Shown in pieces: positions 22,405 to 34,200 of a DNA stretch of 64,000 bases. Made by a program: the position numbers and the translations under genes. The notes beneath the pieces are model-generated. The model made no database searches and was not told the origin of the DNA. It was given only the letters and a program-made list of their open reading frames with translations. Position 1 is the first letter of the stretch, and every line of letters begins with the position of its first letter. Source of the DNA: Ischnura elegans (taxonomy: Eukaryota; Arthropoda; Insecta; Odonata; Coenagrionidae); contig NC_060250.1 of assembly GCF_921293095.1 (NCBI RefSeq), forward strand, positions 10,124,001 to 10,188,000, given 5' to 3'.

Positions 22405-24794
22405 ATCTAGGATCTAAGCTTAGTTGCATAGAAAAAATACTATCCCAGAATAGGGTAGTTTCCTTCACCATAGAAAACGAAAGGCATTGATTGCAATTCG
22501 TTACCCACCATTAGTGTATTCATAATATACAAATCATTTGGTTTTATAAATCCCAGTCTAGACGAATGGCAATGGTCAATTTTAACTGCATTTGAAAAAG
22601 GCCAGATTGGCACCAATGCGATGCCGCTCCACATGACGTCTCAGGGACCTAGTTTCTATACGTGTAGATAAGAGTTTTACATCGTCTGAGATCACCAATG
22701 CATGCATGAGGGACAAAGCACAGGGAAACATTTCTTAATAATCGCCTATTAAAATTGCTAGAGGTCGCAAAGTTTCCTTCGTTCGATTGGGTAGTAATAA
22801 TCCTTATTTAAGCCAAGCGTTACCTGTTAGCTCGGTACTTTGCTACCTGCTAGTAGCCTGCATCGTAGTGGCGCTCAAAGCCTCGCCCCAGGGATATCGT
22901 CATCTAAAAATCTAAAAGCGTGAAATGCGTACTCCAGGAGTAATAATCTTTCGATTTAGGCCATAAAAAAAAATAGGAAACCACCCCATTCTATCCCGTC
23001 AACATGTCTATCGTAAATGATTTTAAAGCAAAGCATATAAAATAAAATGAACATACAAAATATCAATAAAAGTAAATAATTTATGCATAAATAAAAAATA
23101 ATCAGGCATAAACTATATATACTTAAGGAGTTTGGTTGGCTGAGATGTCAAAATCTCAAAAATCCACGTCACCTTCCGCCATCTTAGAGACCTCCAACAA
23201 AGTGTAAACACGTGCTCTGCAACTACATGCCGTAAAACGTCTTTAAATAATTCTTCTTAACATTCGTCTAAAAAAAGTTTATTTCTATCCTTGCGTATTA
23301 ATTTAATTTATCACATGTGAGTACCATTCCCCTTTGAAATTATAATTCGGGAACAATCTAATGTTGGGCAGTACTCCATTCCTAATATTGATGATTCAAG
23401 AATGAGTGGCTGAATGCTGTATTTCTACGTTTTGGCAGTCATAGATCGTCAAGTGGAGCGCGTGTAACTCTTTGCTTGATTTCTTCCGATTATTTCAAAT
23501 TCTTATAAAGGTATTCGGGTGTTTTCCTACTTAATATTTTATTACAGCGGGCTTTCCCCGCTCTTTTCAATGCAGGTCCACAGAGGGATAGGTGCGTTTA
23601 TAATTTTAAAATGTAGAAAAAAGGCAGGGTCTAATGTACAAATTTAGTTACGTATCAACCAGAGACTTGAATGTGGAATCAGCCGCATTTTGATAAAAGT
23701 TATTAAAGAATGAGAGATATTGTTGAAAATAAACAAATGTATCAGTTTGTGCGCCGTTAACGTCAGGAATATTTACCGGTTTACCTCTCGAACATACCAC
23801 CATAACCAAGACACGGAAACAAAGAAAAGAGGGTGCCAGAGAAAGAGAGACAGAAAATGGTTCGCCATAGACTGAGTACGTGTTGAGTCCAAGACCTTTC
23901 TGTGTTAACTTGAAATAATATGTTGAAAGCGCGTTATATTGCAAAAAACATAATAATATGTATCTGAAACTAAATTGTTATCAATTAATATCCTGAAATA
24001 AAGGTTTGCTCTGCACCATGGAGCAAGTGCGTGACGTCAAGATGGCGGATCGCTTCATCCCCTAAGAGAAATATCAAAGGCCATTTTTTTAAACCAATTT
24101 TAGGAAACAATAGCAATATTTAGGAAGTAGGATATGCCGTCGCATGTTCTCTGATAAATTCTGTGCAATTTGGTACCTCATTTGTAGTTTGGTTGCGTAT
24201 TCGTTGAGAAAAATGAATATATACAGTAGAAATAATATAGGAGATATCCTTCTCCTACTTCTCAACAGATTGGCGAAGAAAAATAGAATCAAGAAAATTT
24301 TTAACCTTTCATCAGTAAAAATCAGTAATGTTGATGACGTCATGAAGAGCGGATCACTTTTTCACAACACTCCTCAGCTTTTTGCATTGATCTCGAGTGG
24401 TTCGTTGTTGATTATCCCCTTTCGAGCGTTTCATTCCCCTCCATGAAAGGCTCTACTTTATCAGAACTCTATTGACGTCACCAACTCTTGAATATTGGGC
24501 ATCAACTGTCGCATTTTCTTATTTTTTAACTTGATAAAGTATGGCTGAATGGGAAACATTTTCGCCGTGACGTATCCTTCCCATCTATGGAATTCCTTTC
24601 ATCAGCTGCGATTTTCGGTCCGAATACACGATCCCACTATTGCGTGAGAATTTGGCGCAGAAGGTTTACTGCTAATTTGGTATTTATTGAATTGGTGAAC
24701 ATTCCTCCGAGGAATATCATTCGTCTTGACCTTGTTCCAATCGCTCATAGTGATTCATCCCTCCTTCCGTAATAGATAAACTACTGCCTAGTTC
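22405..24794. other. unassigned sequence
   Basis: Nothing recognised apart from a weak ~45-bp similarity of 24548-24595 (ATGGCTGAATGGGAAACATTT) to 48089-48135. Short frames only. Confidence 0.4.
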
Positions 24795-25298
24795 GTGGTT
24801 AGCAGAGCATGCTATTGGATTCTTCGTCTATCCATCGCCCAAGAGATTGATATGGAATCTTTCATTTATCGCTCCCCCGATAGAATGCATATTTGTGGCG
24901 GGATACGTCGTTATAGGTCGGCAAGTCTCTCTGCAAACGTCTCGTTTCTTGTCTTCGCGGGATGTAGCAGAAGTCTATTATCTCCCAAGCAGGCGCTTAC
25001 CATAGCATTCCGCCTCCAACATGCCGGAGATATTGCGATCCTTGTTCTCCTGTTTACAAAGGTATACGGATTCCTTGTCTGCAGCTTCGAAGCTTTGCTG
25101 TTGACGGAAGAACCCCAACGGAATCGCTCCAGAAAGCTCAAATTCCCCCGATTGAGCCCTTCAATGGTAGCACAACCACCTAGCATCGCATTTGCTATGC
25201 ATTCCAATTTGAGGTTGGCTTGTCCTGGGGTAGTACCGCTCTGGAGAAAATTGGGGTGGTTCCGGAGAAAAAATATCGAAAGAGAGGGGTTATTGTAG
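24795..25298 (+). CDS. uncertain open frame, 167 codons
   Basis: This is the longest uninterrupted frame in the window, starting at a GTG-type position just after an in-frame stop, so the start is arbitrary. No family, signal peptide or motif is recognised. One moderately hydrophobic stretch lies at residues ~75-105. The minus strand is also open for 98 codons over the same bases (24911-25207), and a second minus frame is open over much of it, so coding strand and even coding status are unclear. It could be a chance frame, an exon or an eroded transposon gene. Confidence 0.2.
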   Translation: MVSRACYWILRLSIAQEIDMESFIYRSPDRMHICGGIRRYRSASLSANVSFLVFAGCSRSLLSPKQALTIAFRLQHAGDIAILVLLFTKVYGFLVCSFEALLLTEEPQRNRSRKLKFPRLSPSMVAQPPSIAFAMHSNLRLACPGVVPLWRKLGWFRRKNIEREGLL

Positions 25299-28200
25299 TC
25301 CCTCCCTCCAGGTAACTCTCGGTTACCTGGTCTAATGTTTACTTCTCCAAACTACTGTAGTTGGAAAACTCTTCTATGATATAACTACGGGATGGTCTTG
25401 TAGTTTTATTTCTTTCTGCTTATGGGAAGGCTTGTTGATTTCTGTTTTGTAAACGTAAGGAACTAGGTATCGTGATAATATAGAGAGGAAATTAATTGAA
25501 ATTCAACGTAAAACTCTTCAAAATAGAATTTCAAGCGCTGCTTGTATCCTTTAAAAAATATAGGACTTTGTGGTAATCGAGCAAAGTCGAAGGTGTAATT
25601 ATCCTTTTGTTGTCTGTACGATGCACAGTGTACTGAAATCAAAACAGAGACGTTGCAGAATACGATCGAAGAAAATCTTCCCAATTGAGCCGTGACACAC
25701 ACTGTGGGAGGAATTTAATAGGTTAAGAAAAACTATTTGGTTTTCTATGATCACTATTTGCCATGTTGAACTATATTTTTTGGACATTTTCAGTATTGCA
25801 GGCGGCAAGACGTTAAAAACGGTGGAAAATATTTAATGCAATTTCATACTAAGTTAAAACAATGTACTACCGTTTTAATATGGCTCTCGAATACTCAATC
25901 AATAATTTAAAGCTTTTAAGTGCGCATCAGAAATAAAATTGAAAATCTATTTGTGATACTTAAAGTAACGCTTTATTTTTGGTACAAACGCTTGGAGTTG
26001 GAAAGCCGTGATTAACGTCAGTACTTCTCAACATCGCGGCGTTGAGAAACGTAAGGATGGCGCAGATCTGATTCATTACATTTTGTAAAGCCGCTTCAAC
26101 ATGTTGACTAAATAAAACCTAGTGCGCTTTTGAGCCAATCAAAATTTCCATCGGTTAACCCGTTTTCTCATTTCGTGAATACTTCATGCTCTTCAATTGT
26201 TTGCTTTGCTCTCGCAATCCGATCGTATAAATGATGAGATTATGAATCGAGTCCTCTCAGAGAGTATTACAGATTCGTCAATGTGACTCATCCAATAATG
26301 CCCGCCTGTCTTGGTTACCCTTTCCCATTCCATGATGATATCCTTTCTGCTTCTCGCTGGCAGTCTGCGGCAAGTCACAAAGAGATGAAAGATGATTCGG
26401 CAGCAATTCATTGGAAATTCGATACCAAGAGAGAGAGAGAGAGGTCTTTCTCGTCGAAGGGGTGTGAGATATTCTCGTGAAGTTTGAATAAAGTTTTCTA
26501 ATTGGTTGAAAACTGCCTTCTGCTGCTGATCTTGCCTTCTTCGCATGCGAAACGACAGCTGCGTGATAGCTACGCACTGTTTTTATTGGAAGGGGTTCTT
26601 ATTTTTTAATCTAAAATAGCTCTTCATCGTGCATTATCACAAGATCAATTTTGACATTTCCATCTAATTGATCCTTCTTAATCCCTTGAAATATAGCAGC
26701 CGATGAAGGCAGATGTGATAATTTCGATACATGTATTTGAATAGGGATTGAAACCAAGAATTATGAGTAAAATGATTTTTCAATTCTGTATTTTCTGTGA
26801 TTTTCTTGAGACGGATATTTTTCAATTCCTAGGGTACTGGATTAAGCGATTATAAGACTAAGAAAGAGTAGGACATTAAATGCCAAATTTAGGTCTGATT
26901 AGAGGAGTGAAAGACCAAATTTAAGTCTGCTTGATGTCTGCTTGCCGTGGCGAAATACTTTCTGTTTCTCCACCTCGCGAATAAAAGCTTTTAACATCAA
27001 CCATTAAATAATCATCAACGCTTAAAACATTAGTTTCCGCTAAAAACATCTGAGAATAATCTGGAAAGAATCTGGAAAGAATCTTTGGTGTTAAATAGGC
27101 AAGAAAAATGTAATATTGTCGCAGCTTGAGAATCGCCGTATTTTCGTGCTAAAGGTTTTTGTAAGGTGTTTTTTGTTCACCAGACACTAGCATAAAATAA
27201 GGTTGAAGAACTATTTAAATAATTTGGTTGTTACATCTTTTAGTATTTGAAGAGATACGCTTAGTTATTATCAGTTATGGATCCTAAGGAAACCATTGCA
27301 ATAGTCATAAATTGACTTTTCATTGCTGCCGCGGCATGCCGTCGGTATTCTGAAATAAATCATGCTTATGATATTTTACCGCTTCACGTTCTTCCTCTGT
27401 CATAAATTATATCCAATTTCATATAGAAAAACTCTTTTATTTAGCTTATTTTTCATCTCGAACGCCCCTACGAAAAAGTGATTCAATTATTTAATTTATT
27501 CTATAAGATTCAAATTGTTTTGAAATTTAATGTCTTCAAACATCATATTCGCCCTAAAATTTTCTTGACTTCTGTGTCGACTGTTGGAAGCTTCACCGTG
27601 AGCGCAAAGAAATGCTTACTATTAGAATAGGCAATTTGCCACGATGCCTATGATACCACCACTTGAAAGATATTGATCAATGTTTGGTTCCACACTCCCT
27701 GTGTGCACCTGTTCACTATGCATATTTCCATTTGTTGCTGGTTTAAACCAATGCTCTACTTCAATGGTTCGTGTCCCCTGCAGGAACTATTTACCTAAAC
27801 AGGTATTATCGCTACAGGTGTAGTGTAAGCTTTGCGTCATAACTTTGAGTGGTACGATATTTCGAGTATTAATTTCGAATTCAGGAGATAGAATTTTATT
27901 AATAACAGCGAATTTTGTGAAATAGGTTTATCCACTATTGCATATTTCAATAGTTCCCGCTCATTCGATTCATTTATCTCTCGGTAATCATACAATCCCA
28001 TAATTGTATTCCGCTTAAATGCTCTAATAATTCGCGTGTATTACGGAATTGTTTGTCCAAGTAATTTTGTCTTTAACACAGAAGAAAATTTCGGCAATTG
28101 CTTCCTTTAAAAAGATTAAAATATTCCAAGGAGATATTCATTGTTGAATCGTACTTTTGCTCTGGGATTTGAATCGAGAGTTTGTCTTTATGGCGTGGTC

Positions 28201-29011
28201 TAGCGGACTGTCGCTCCTATAAATGGCTTAAGCTAGAATTGGATAGGATTTATCCTAGACCCAATCCTGCTGCATTGCTTTGCGAAAACCCCATAACTCG
28301 ATCGTGTCGTCGCAGAGAGGGAAAATAAAAAGCCTGCCCCACTCGCCCTCCAAATCCTCTCTTCTCATGCATTATTATTTTCAGCATTAAAAAGAAACCA
28401 TTCCTTCTCACACTTTTGTTATGTTCCCGCCTCAATTCTTTTACTATCCAGGAGGAACTGCTTCCATCTCGAGCGGAGGAAGAATCTGTGAGTGCAAGGC
28501 CGTCTCTTTTTTATGCATCCCGTCAATATATTTTTTCCTCTCTCACTCTCTTTATATTTCCGGGCGGCACCTACTCCTCTTTTCTCTCTCCGGGGATACA
28601 ATCTCTTCCGCCCGCCCGTGTTTTTTAAACGATTTACCACCTTCGACACCTCTCTCTCTCTTCCACAAATATCAATATTTATGCATGCGTCCTCTCCGCA
28701 AAACTCCCAAACTATCTCCGACCCGCTACTCTTGGCGCAAGGAGGAGTCCCCCACACTCACTTCTTCCTCCTCCGCGCGAGGCCTCCTTCAGGCCTTGCT
28801 TCCTTCGCCCTCTCCCCTGGCTCTCGAGAATTTTTATGGGAACGCTCGCAGTGGAACTCCGAAGACTCATCGCTCTGTTGGCGGACTGTGGAGTTATCAC
28901 CGCCTCTAGAGAGACGAATGTAATGGTTATGTAAGGGATTAAGCATCGAAAATTAAAATTAAAAACCAGTACATTATAAAGAATTGTTTAGCAAGAGTTA
29001 AAGAAAATGAT
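25299..29011. other. unassigned; pyrimidine-rich patch 28420-28850
   Basis: No gene supported. The C/T-rich patch produces several mutually overlapping frames up to 162 codons on both strands, which argues against any one being real. An isolated Pol III A-box-like TGGTCTAGCGG lies at about 28196 without a matching B box. Confidence 0.4.
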
Positions 29012-29575
29012 AGCGAAAAGACTGCCTAGAGGATATCACTTTGCGATGCCGAAACATGGGTTTTTAGCAAGAAAGACGAGGAGAGACGTCTGTTAGGCGT
29101 TGATTAGTCAGTCAGAAAGAGTACTGCAAGCTGTAGTGGATGTGTCTGACAAGCTTTGCGAGTAATGTGACATAAGTTTTATCCTCAAGAAGACCAAGGT
29201 TATGCGTAAGTAAAGGAAGCGTTCATGGACAGGAAGGAGCTTATGTAGGATACGTCTATGTAAAAGTTTTAAGAAAAGGGTAGCGGAGAGTTTGATTTGG
29301 AGTGTAGCTCTCTACGGTGCGGAAGCATGGAAACTGAGGAAAGAGGAAGAGAAAAGACTAAGGGTGTTCGAGATGTGGGTCCGGAGAAGAATGGAGAAGG
29401 TGAAGTGGACGGAGAGGAGGAGAAACGACAAATTACTGAACATGGTGGGTGAGGAGAGTCAGCTTTTAGATGAGATACGGAGTAAACAGAGTATGGACGG
29501 AGCGAGTAATTAGAGGGGAGAGGATATTGAAAATAGTGTTGAAGGGTAGAATGTTGGGTAAACGAGGGAATAAAA
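29012..29575 (+). mobile_element. reverse-transcriptase C-terminus of a non-LTR retrotransposon, sense
   Basis: Two eroded segments follow one another. 29027-29087 reads SLCDAETWVFSKKDEERRL, the Y.AETW..KKDE.RL motif seen near the C-terminus of many LINE reverse transcriptases. Near 29170-29200 a KKTKVM palm-region motif appears, out of order. 29292-29510 reads LYGAEAWKLRKEEEKRL, FEMWVRRRMEKVKWTERRR and LLNMVGEESQLLDEI. After a frame change come TERVIRGERILKIVLKGRML and GKR. The second part is family K in the sense orientation. The presence of two ETW/EAW motifs suggests nested or tandem copies. Confidence 0.7.
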
Positions 29576-29764
29576 CTTTGGCGAAGCCATTTCAGAGAGA
29601 AGTGCCAAAAGCATACATCATTCCTGCTCGACCGGTCGGATTATGCTTTTTTAGCGTCGGATTCCTATTAATTATGCTGATTTAAGTTTACTGAGCATAA
29701 AGAGCGAGCATTCACCTGTACGTAAACTCTTCTTGGGATTCCCACCGGGTTAATTTTTCAATAA

Positions 29765-29808
29765 TGACTAACGTTTCAATCTCCGACTCTGGGCTCATCG
29801 TCAGGGCT
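29765..29808 (-). ncRNA. hammerhead-like motif F (degenerate)
   Basis: Minus strand: GCC, CTGACGA, T, GAGCCC...GAGATT, GAAAC, GTT. The CTGANGA box and GAAAC are intact, but stem II and the stem I complement do not pair well. Probably a decayed member of the family. Confidence 0.25.
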
Positions 29809-29889
29809 GAATGCTGTTTTATTTGTATGAGAATAACTGCTTTCACAAACATGTTTCAGATTCTTTAGAATGTACTGTTTTTTTATTTG

Positions 29890-30055
29890 ATCGTATATTG
29901 TTTTCAACACTCCCCGTTAAATACGCGCTACATCCATACCTTCTGTCTCCTGCGTATCTCATCTTGAAGATGCCTTTATCCACCCACCATGTCTAGAACT
30001 TCGTCGACCCTCCTCCTCTCCGTCCAATTCACCTTCTCCATCCTTCTCCAGAAAC
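29890..30055 (-). mobile_element. LINE family K fragment, antisense
   Basis: It matches the segment ATCCATACCTTCTGTCTCCT through GTCCAATTCACCTTCTCCAT of the other copies. It lies 315 bp from the sense copy at 29012-29575 in the opposite orientation. Confidence 0.6.
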
Positions 30056-30851
30056 AAATAAAATATTCACCTGTTGTTCAAAAAATATAATTATTAACTT
30101 TTTGAATATAGAATGGTTTATTTATTATCCGGAAAATTGAAAATTACCCTAAACTCTTACGTGCCCCAGAAATCTTGAACATGATAGCGTAGGTTTTAAG
30201 CTATTCGTTCGTGATAAAAAAAGCCAGTCGAGATGGAGTGATGGTCACCTTAAGAGTCATTCCTCCCTGCAGATCGTTCTTTTTTTATCTTTAGCCGTGT
30301 GTATAGTCTTCAAATTTTCGAAATAAAGCGTAGAACTTAGAAATTATATGCGCTTTTCACAAGATTAAAAAATTACAAACGCTGAGATGAATGTTCAAAT
30401 TTGAGATGTAGGGAAAAGATTAATACAGTCTGACATAAAAATTCCTACGTGATGTCGTCAGCATCTTGCCAATAATGCGTCTCCGAAAAGTACTAGGGAG
30501 GGAGTTGTATTTCCCTTAATTGATTGTAACATGGATGAAGAACGAGAGATTGCTTGAGGAAGGACAGGTGGGCGAAGAGGGCGCCTTCAACTTTTCTCCG
30601 CAAAGGAGTGCGTTGAGAGGCAAGAAAGGCTTTCTACCTCTTGTTGTTGTCCAGGAAGTGCGGATCCGGGATCATATTTCGTGGACCCAACCCACTGTAT
30701 TCCGAACCCTTGTCGACTCATTAATGTGCTCTTCAACAATGCATGGCATCTATACTATTTTCTTGGGTTATTCATTCATTAAATTATGCTATGATCTGAT
30801 ATTTTGAATTGAATTCAATTGATTCGGCTTTAACTTTGTGAAAATCCATGT
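30056..30851. other. unassigned sequence
   Basis: No supported feature. A 95-codon plus-strand frame at 30520-30807 has no recognisable family. Confidence 0.4.
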
Positions 30852-30900
30852 TGAAATGAAAATGTACAACATTGGTAACTTTTCACAGGAAAATTTATTC

Positions 30901-30940
30901 GTACGACGCGTTTCGACGCTGAGGCGTCATTCTCAAGTAC
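30901..30940 (-). ncRNA. hammerhead-like motif B
   Basis: Minus strand: GTAC, TTGAGAA, T, stem II GACGC/GCGTC with loop CTCA, GAAAC, GC, GTC, then GTAC pairing the first GTAC. Stems are perfect, but the core box differs from CTGANGA at the first, fifth and sixth positions. Confidence 0.4.
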
Positions 30941-31208
30941 ACTCTTTGCAATATCTACAATCCAATATATACCCAAAATCTGGCAGGGGTGGAGGGAGAG
31001 GGTTATACAGGGGGGGAAAATTGGGGAGGAGTGGGAGGGTTGGTGAGGGAATGGTTGGGAAGCGTGACTAGCGTGGGCTTAGTCACGCTTCCCAACCATT
31101 CCCTCACCAACCCTCTCACTCCTCCCCAATGTCCCCCCCTGTATAACCCTCTCCCTCCACCCCTGCCAGATTTTGGGTATATATTGGATTGTAGATATTA
31201 CAAAGAGT

Positions 31209-31249
31209 GTACTTCAGAATGACGCCTCAGCGTCGAAACGCGTCGTGCG
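31209..31249 (+). ncRNA. hammerhead-like motif C (mirror of B)
   Basis: Plus strand copy in the right arm: GTAC, TTCAGAA, T, GACGC CTCA GCGTC, GAAAC, GC, GTC, GTGC. Stem II is perfect; stem I pairs with one G-U; the core box is altered. Confidence 0.35.
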
Positions 31250-31296
31250 AATAACTTTACTGTGAAAAGTTACCAAGGTTGTACATTTTCATTTCA

Positions 31297-34200
31297 TCTG
31301 ACATTTTGCTATGTCTAATTTTTCACGACGTCACATGGGTGCGAACAATGATTATGGTGTACTTTCACCTTGTAGATAAAACGAAAGGAAAATATTCCTC
31401 ATCAATTTGAGCTGACATATGATAATGCTTGCTAAAGTTGCATTTTTTTGTGTATATATTTTAATGTCATTATCATAATGATAGTCGTTTTCACGTAGCT
31501 AAGTTGCACTTACTCGATATTTTAAGAAATGGCTAGATGTAGACGTATGATGTGACGTAGATGTAGACGCTAATAATGAAGACGAAAAGAAACGTCGTTA
31601 TGAATATAATATAATTATTTTTTGATTGAAAAAGAGGTTAAGTAATGCGGAAGAAAGTATAGAAAATAGGGCGAAAATATGAATTCGATATCCTGGAATA
31701 ATTAAAGATTGCGACATCTCGCCTTCTCGGCCGCCTCTGTTGCGAATATTTCAGCACCTGTGAGTAATCTCTCAAGGCCGTGAGTTAAAAGGTGAACATG
31801 CAGCGCGTGGAGAAAGGCGACACATGTGTTTTCCTTGGAGCATACAAGTTCCCAGTCACTGCCGGAATGAAGACAAAGTGGTTTCGTGCGATGGCAACAA
31901 GGGGGGGGGGGGAAGGAGCACGAGGCTAAGCCACTAGACGGCGAAACGCAAAACTGCGAAGAAGGGGAATGAGAATGAGTTAGTACAACGCTCGCAGAAA
32001 GCCCTTTCACGCCTCTCATGGGCGAGAAGTCCCTTAGACGCAGGACCACTCTGGAATAGGTAGCACTCACTTCTTCCCTCTTATCTATCTTCTAGCCTCT
32101 TACCTAGGCTAGATTGCTTGATCGTGAGTACTCCTTCCTCTCAATATTACCTGCCACGCAGCGTATTCGTTGTTATATCACATGAATAGGATTAGCACGA
32201 ACATATATTTTTGAAAAACATTGAATTCACGTTACCAAATGGCTCCGCATGTGATGACCATCTATATCCCATACGCACCTTCAACCTCTTACAATTATTT
32301 TCCCCCAAAGTAGTTTCAGCCATAAGCATTGCCTTGCCGTTTCACTCCATTTGAAAGCATCAAATCAAAATAAGCATCATTTTTAATTAATCCTTCCAGT
32401 GCTTTCGAGTGGTACAGACTTTTCTTTTTTTGTCGACATTTCGATGGAAAACTTTTCTATCGTAATTAAGCCTGAATTGTATTGTACCGAATCAATCAAC
32501 CCGAGAAATATGCATTGAATCAGTCACGGGGAAATCGTTAAATCTTTCTTGAAAAGCTTCGTTAATTGGATTCAGAAAAAGACAAGAATCCATTAATGTG
32601 TATCATAAATTAAATAGAAGACCAGAAGTCAATATCGAAGTAATCTCTGGTGAAGCCGTCGGGAAAAAAATTGACTAATGTAGAATTTTAGCAAAATCCC
32701 TGCTACTTCTGTAATTGGTAGTAACAGATGCTTTGAAATAGAGCTTTCGACACAACGCAGTCTGAAAAGAGGCTCCGTCGAGACTGTCGCTGATGTTTTT
32801 GTGCGGGGCTAAATAATGCTCAAACTTAAAAGGCTGTAGAATCACTTCTATAAAGTACTCCTATTTCAGTTACGTAAACAGAAAACAAAAGATAAAAGTA
32901 ATCATTTTTCATTATTGAATGTTAAATAACGCGTAAGTTTCGAATTTCAATTAATTTTTTACCATGAAGCGGGAACGTATTGTACCGAAATGGAAAATTT
33001 TCAGTTGAGAGAAAGTGCCGTATCGTTTTACTCGTGTCATCCTTTGCAAACAAAAAATAATTTATAATATTCTCCAAAGTTTAAGCTTTAAGATGCATGC
33101 TCGATATGGCACAGAAATGTGCATCTGCGAAAGTAATAATCAAAAACTGAAGGCAACGTCCGACCAGAGATGGCGAGGAAAACTAGTTAAATTTCAATAG
33201 TTTGGTCCCCGGAAGCGAAATTTAGAAACGTATGGAAATGAATTTAAACCCGGGGAGCTAAGCTCTGGGTCGAAGTGAAATCGGAGTGAAAACTAATTCA
33301 GGTCAAAACTTAAATAAAACTCTGGGACGAAACGAAACGCAGATAATGTTTCACACTGGATGGACCACGTGCTTCACCTTCGAACGGTTTAGTTTTGAAC
33401 CAAATTCCAAGTAGGAAGTATAGTTGAATGAAGTAGAGGTTCTGTCGACCGCCATTGGATGCATGGGGCACTCATATTTTTACCACTAACAGGAGAACGG
33501 TGAACGCAAACCGGCCATTCGATTTTTAAGATCAATGTTTAACATCTCCACGAGTACTTCAAACGTAATGGTTCGAAACTATACCCTCTTATTCCCCTTC
33601 ACTCAACTTCTGGCATCGAAACTTAACTAGAAGCATCAGAGTTTCGAATGATTTAGTTTTGTTTTGGGGAGTAAAGTATCGTCCCGGGTGCTATCCTGGC
33701 GAACTTTTTACAGTTTTATTTTGGTTTTTGGTCGAATTCGTGCTTAGCGACCTCAAAATCATGTTAATTTTCATAAACCTGTATTTTGCATTCTGGAATC
33801 AGATTTTGTATTGTAAGGAGCACATTTCTCTTACGTAACCCAGGCGCCTTTATCGTAAGAGTGGGTGCAAATTTATAGGATGACAATCGTGAGATTGACT
33901 GGCGCTCTAAATAAATTCCCAAGAATGAGCACCCACGAGCCTACCAAGAGCACCCGTGATAACTGGTGGGTAATCCCAAAAGATTGATGGCTGAAGGGGT
34001 TAAGTCATGGCAAGAGCGATCATTTTTTTATAATTAAAAAAATTCATGAATCATGAATGTTTAATACACTCTTGGGCTTCTATATCGACTTCTATAAAAA
34101 AATCGGCTAGCAAATAATCATTTTGTACTTGTTTTAAGTAGGTGTTATTTTTCAGGTAATTTGCTTCTGCAAAGTTTTCTTCCCTCAAAATCACCTCAAT

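Larger units (their letters stand above)
30852..31296. repeat. 445-bp inverted repeat with ~218-bp arms
   Basis: Arms 30852-31070 and 31080-31296 are complementary with only a few mismatches and small indels, around a 9-base centre (GCGTGGGCT). Each arm contains a hammerhead-like motif about 50 bp from its outer end and a G-rich (left) or C-rich (right) inner part. No open frame of significance. Confidence 0.95.

Noticed and set aside
28190..28215. A-box-like TGGTCTAGCGG as a tRNA or SINE head
   Set aside because: No B box at the correct distance on the same strand and no cloverleaf forms.
28421..28923. Overlapping frames of 112-162 codons on both strands
   Set aside because: Several frames are open simultaneously in pyrimidine-rich DNA; no splice pattern or domain favours one.
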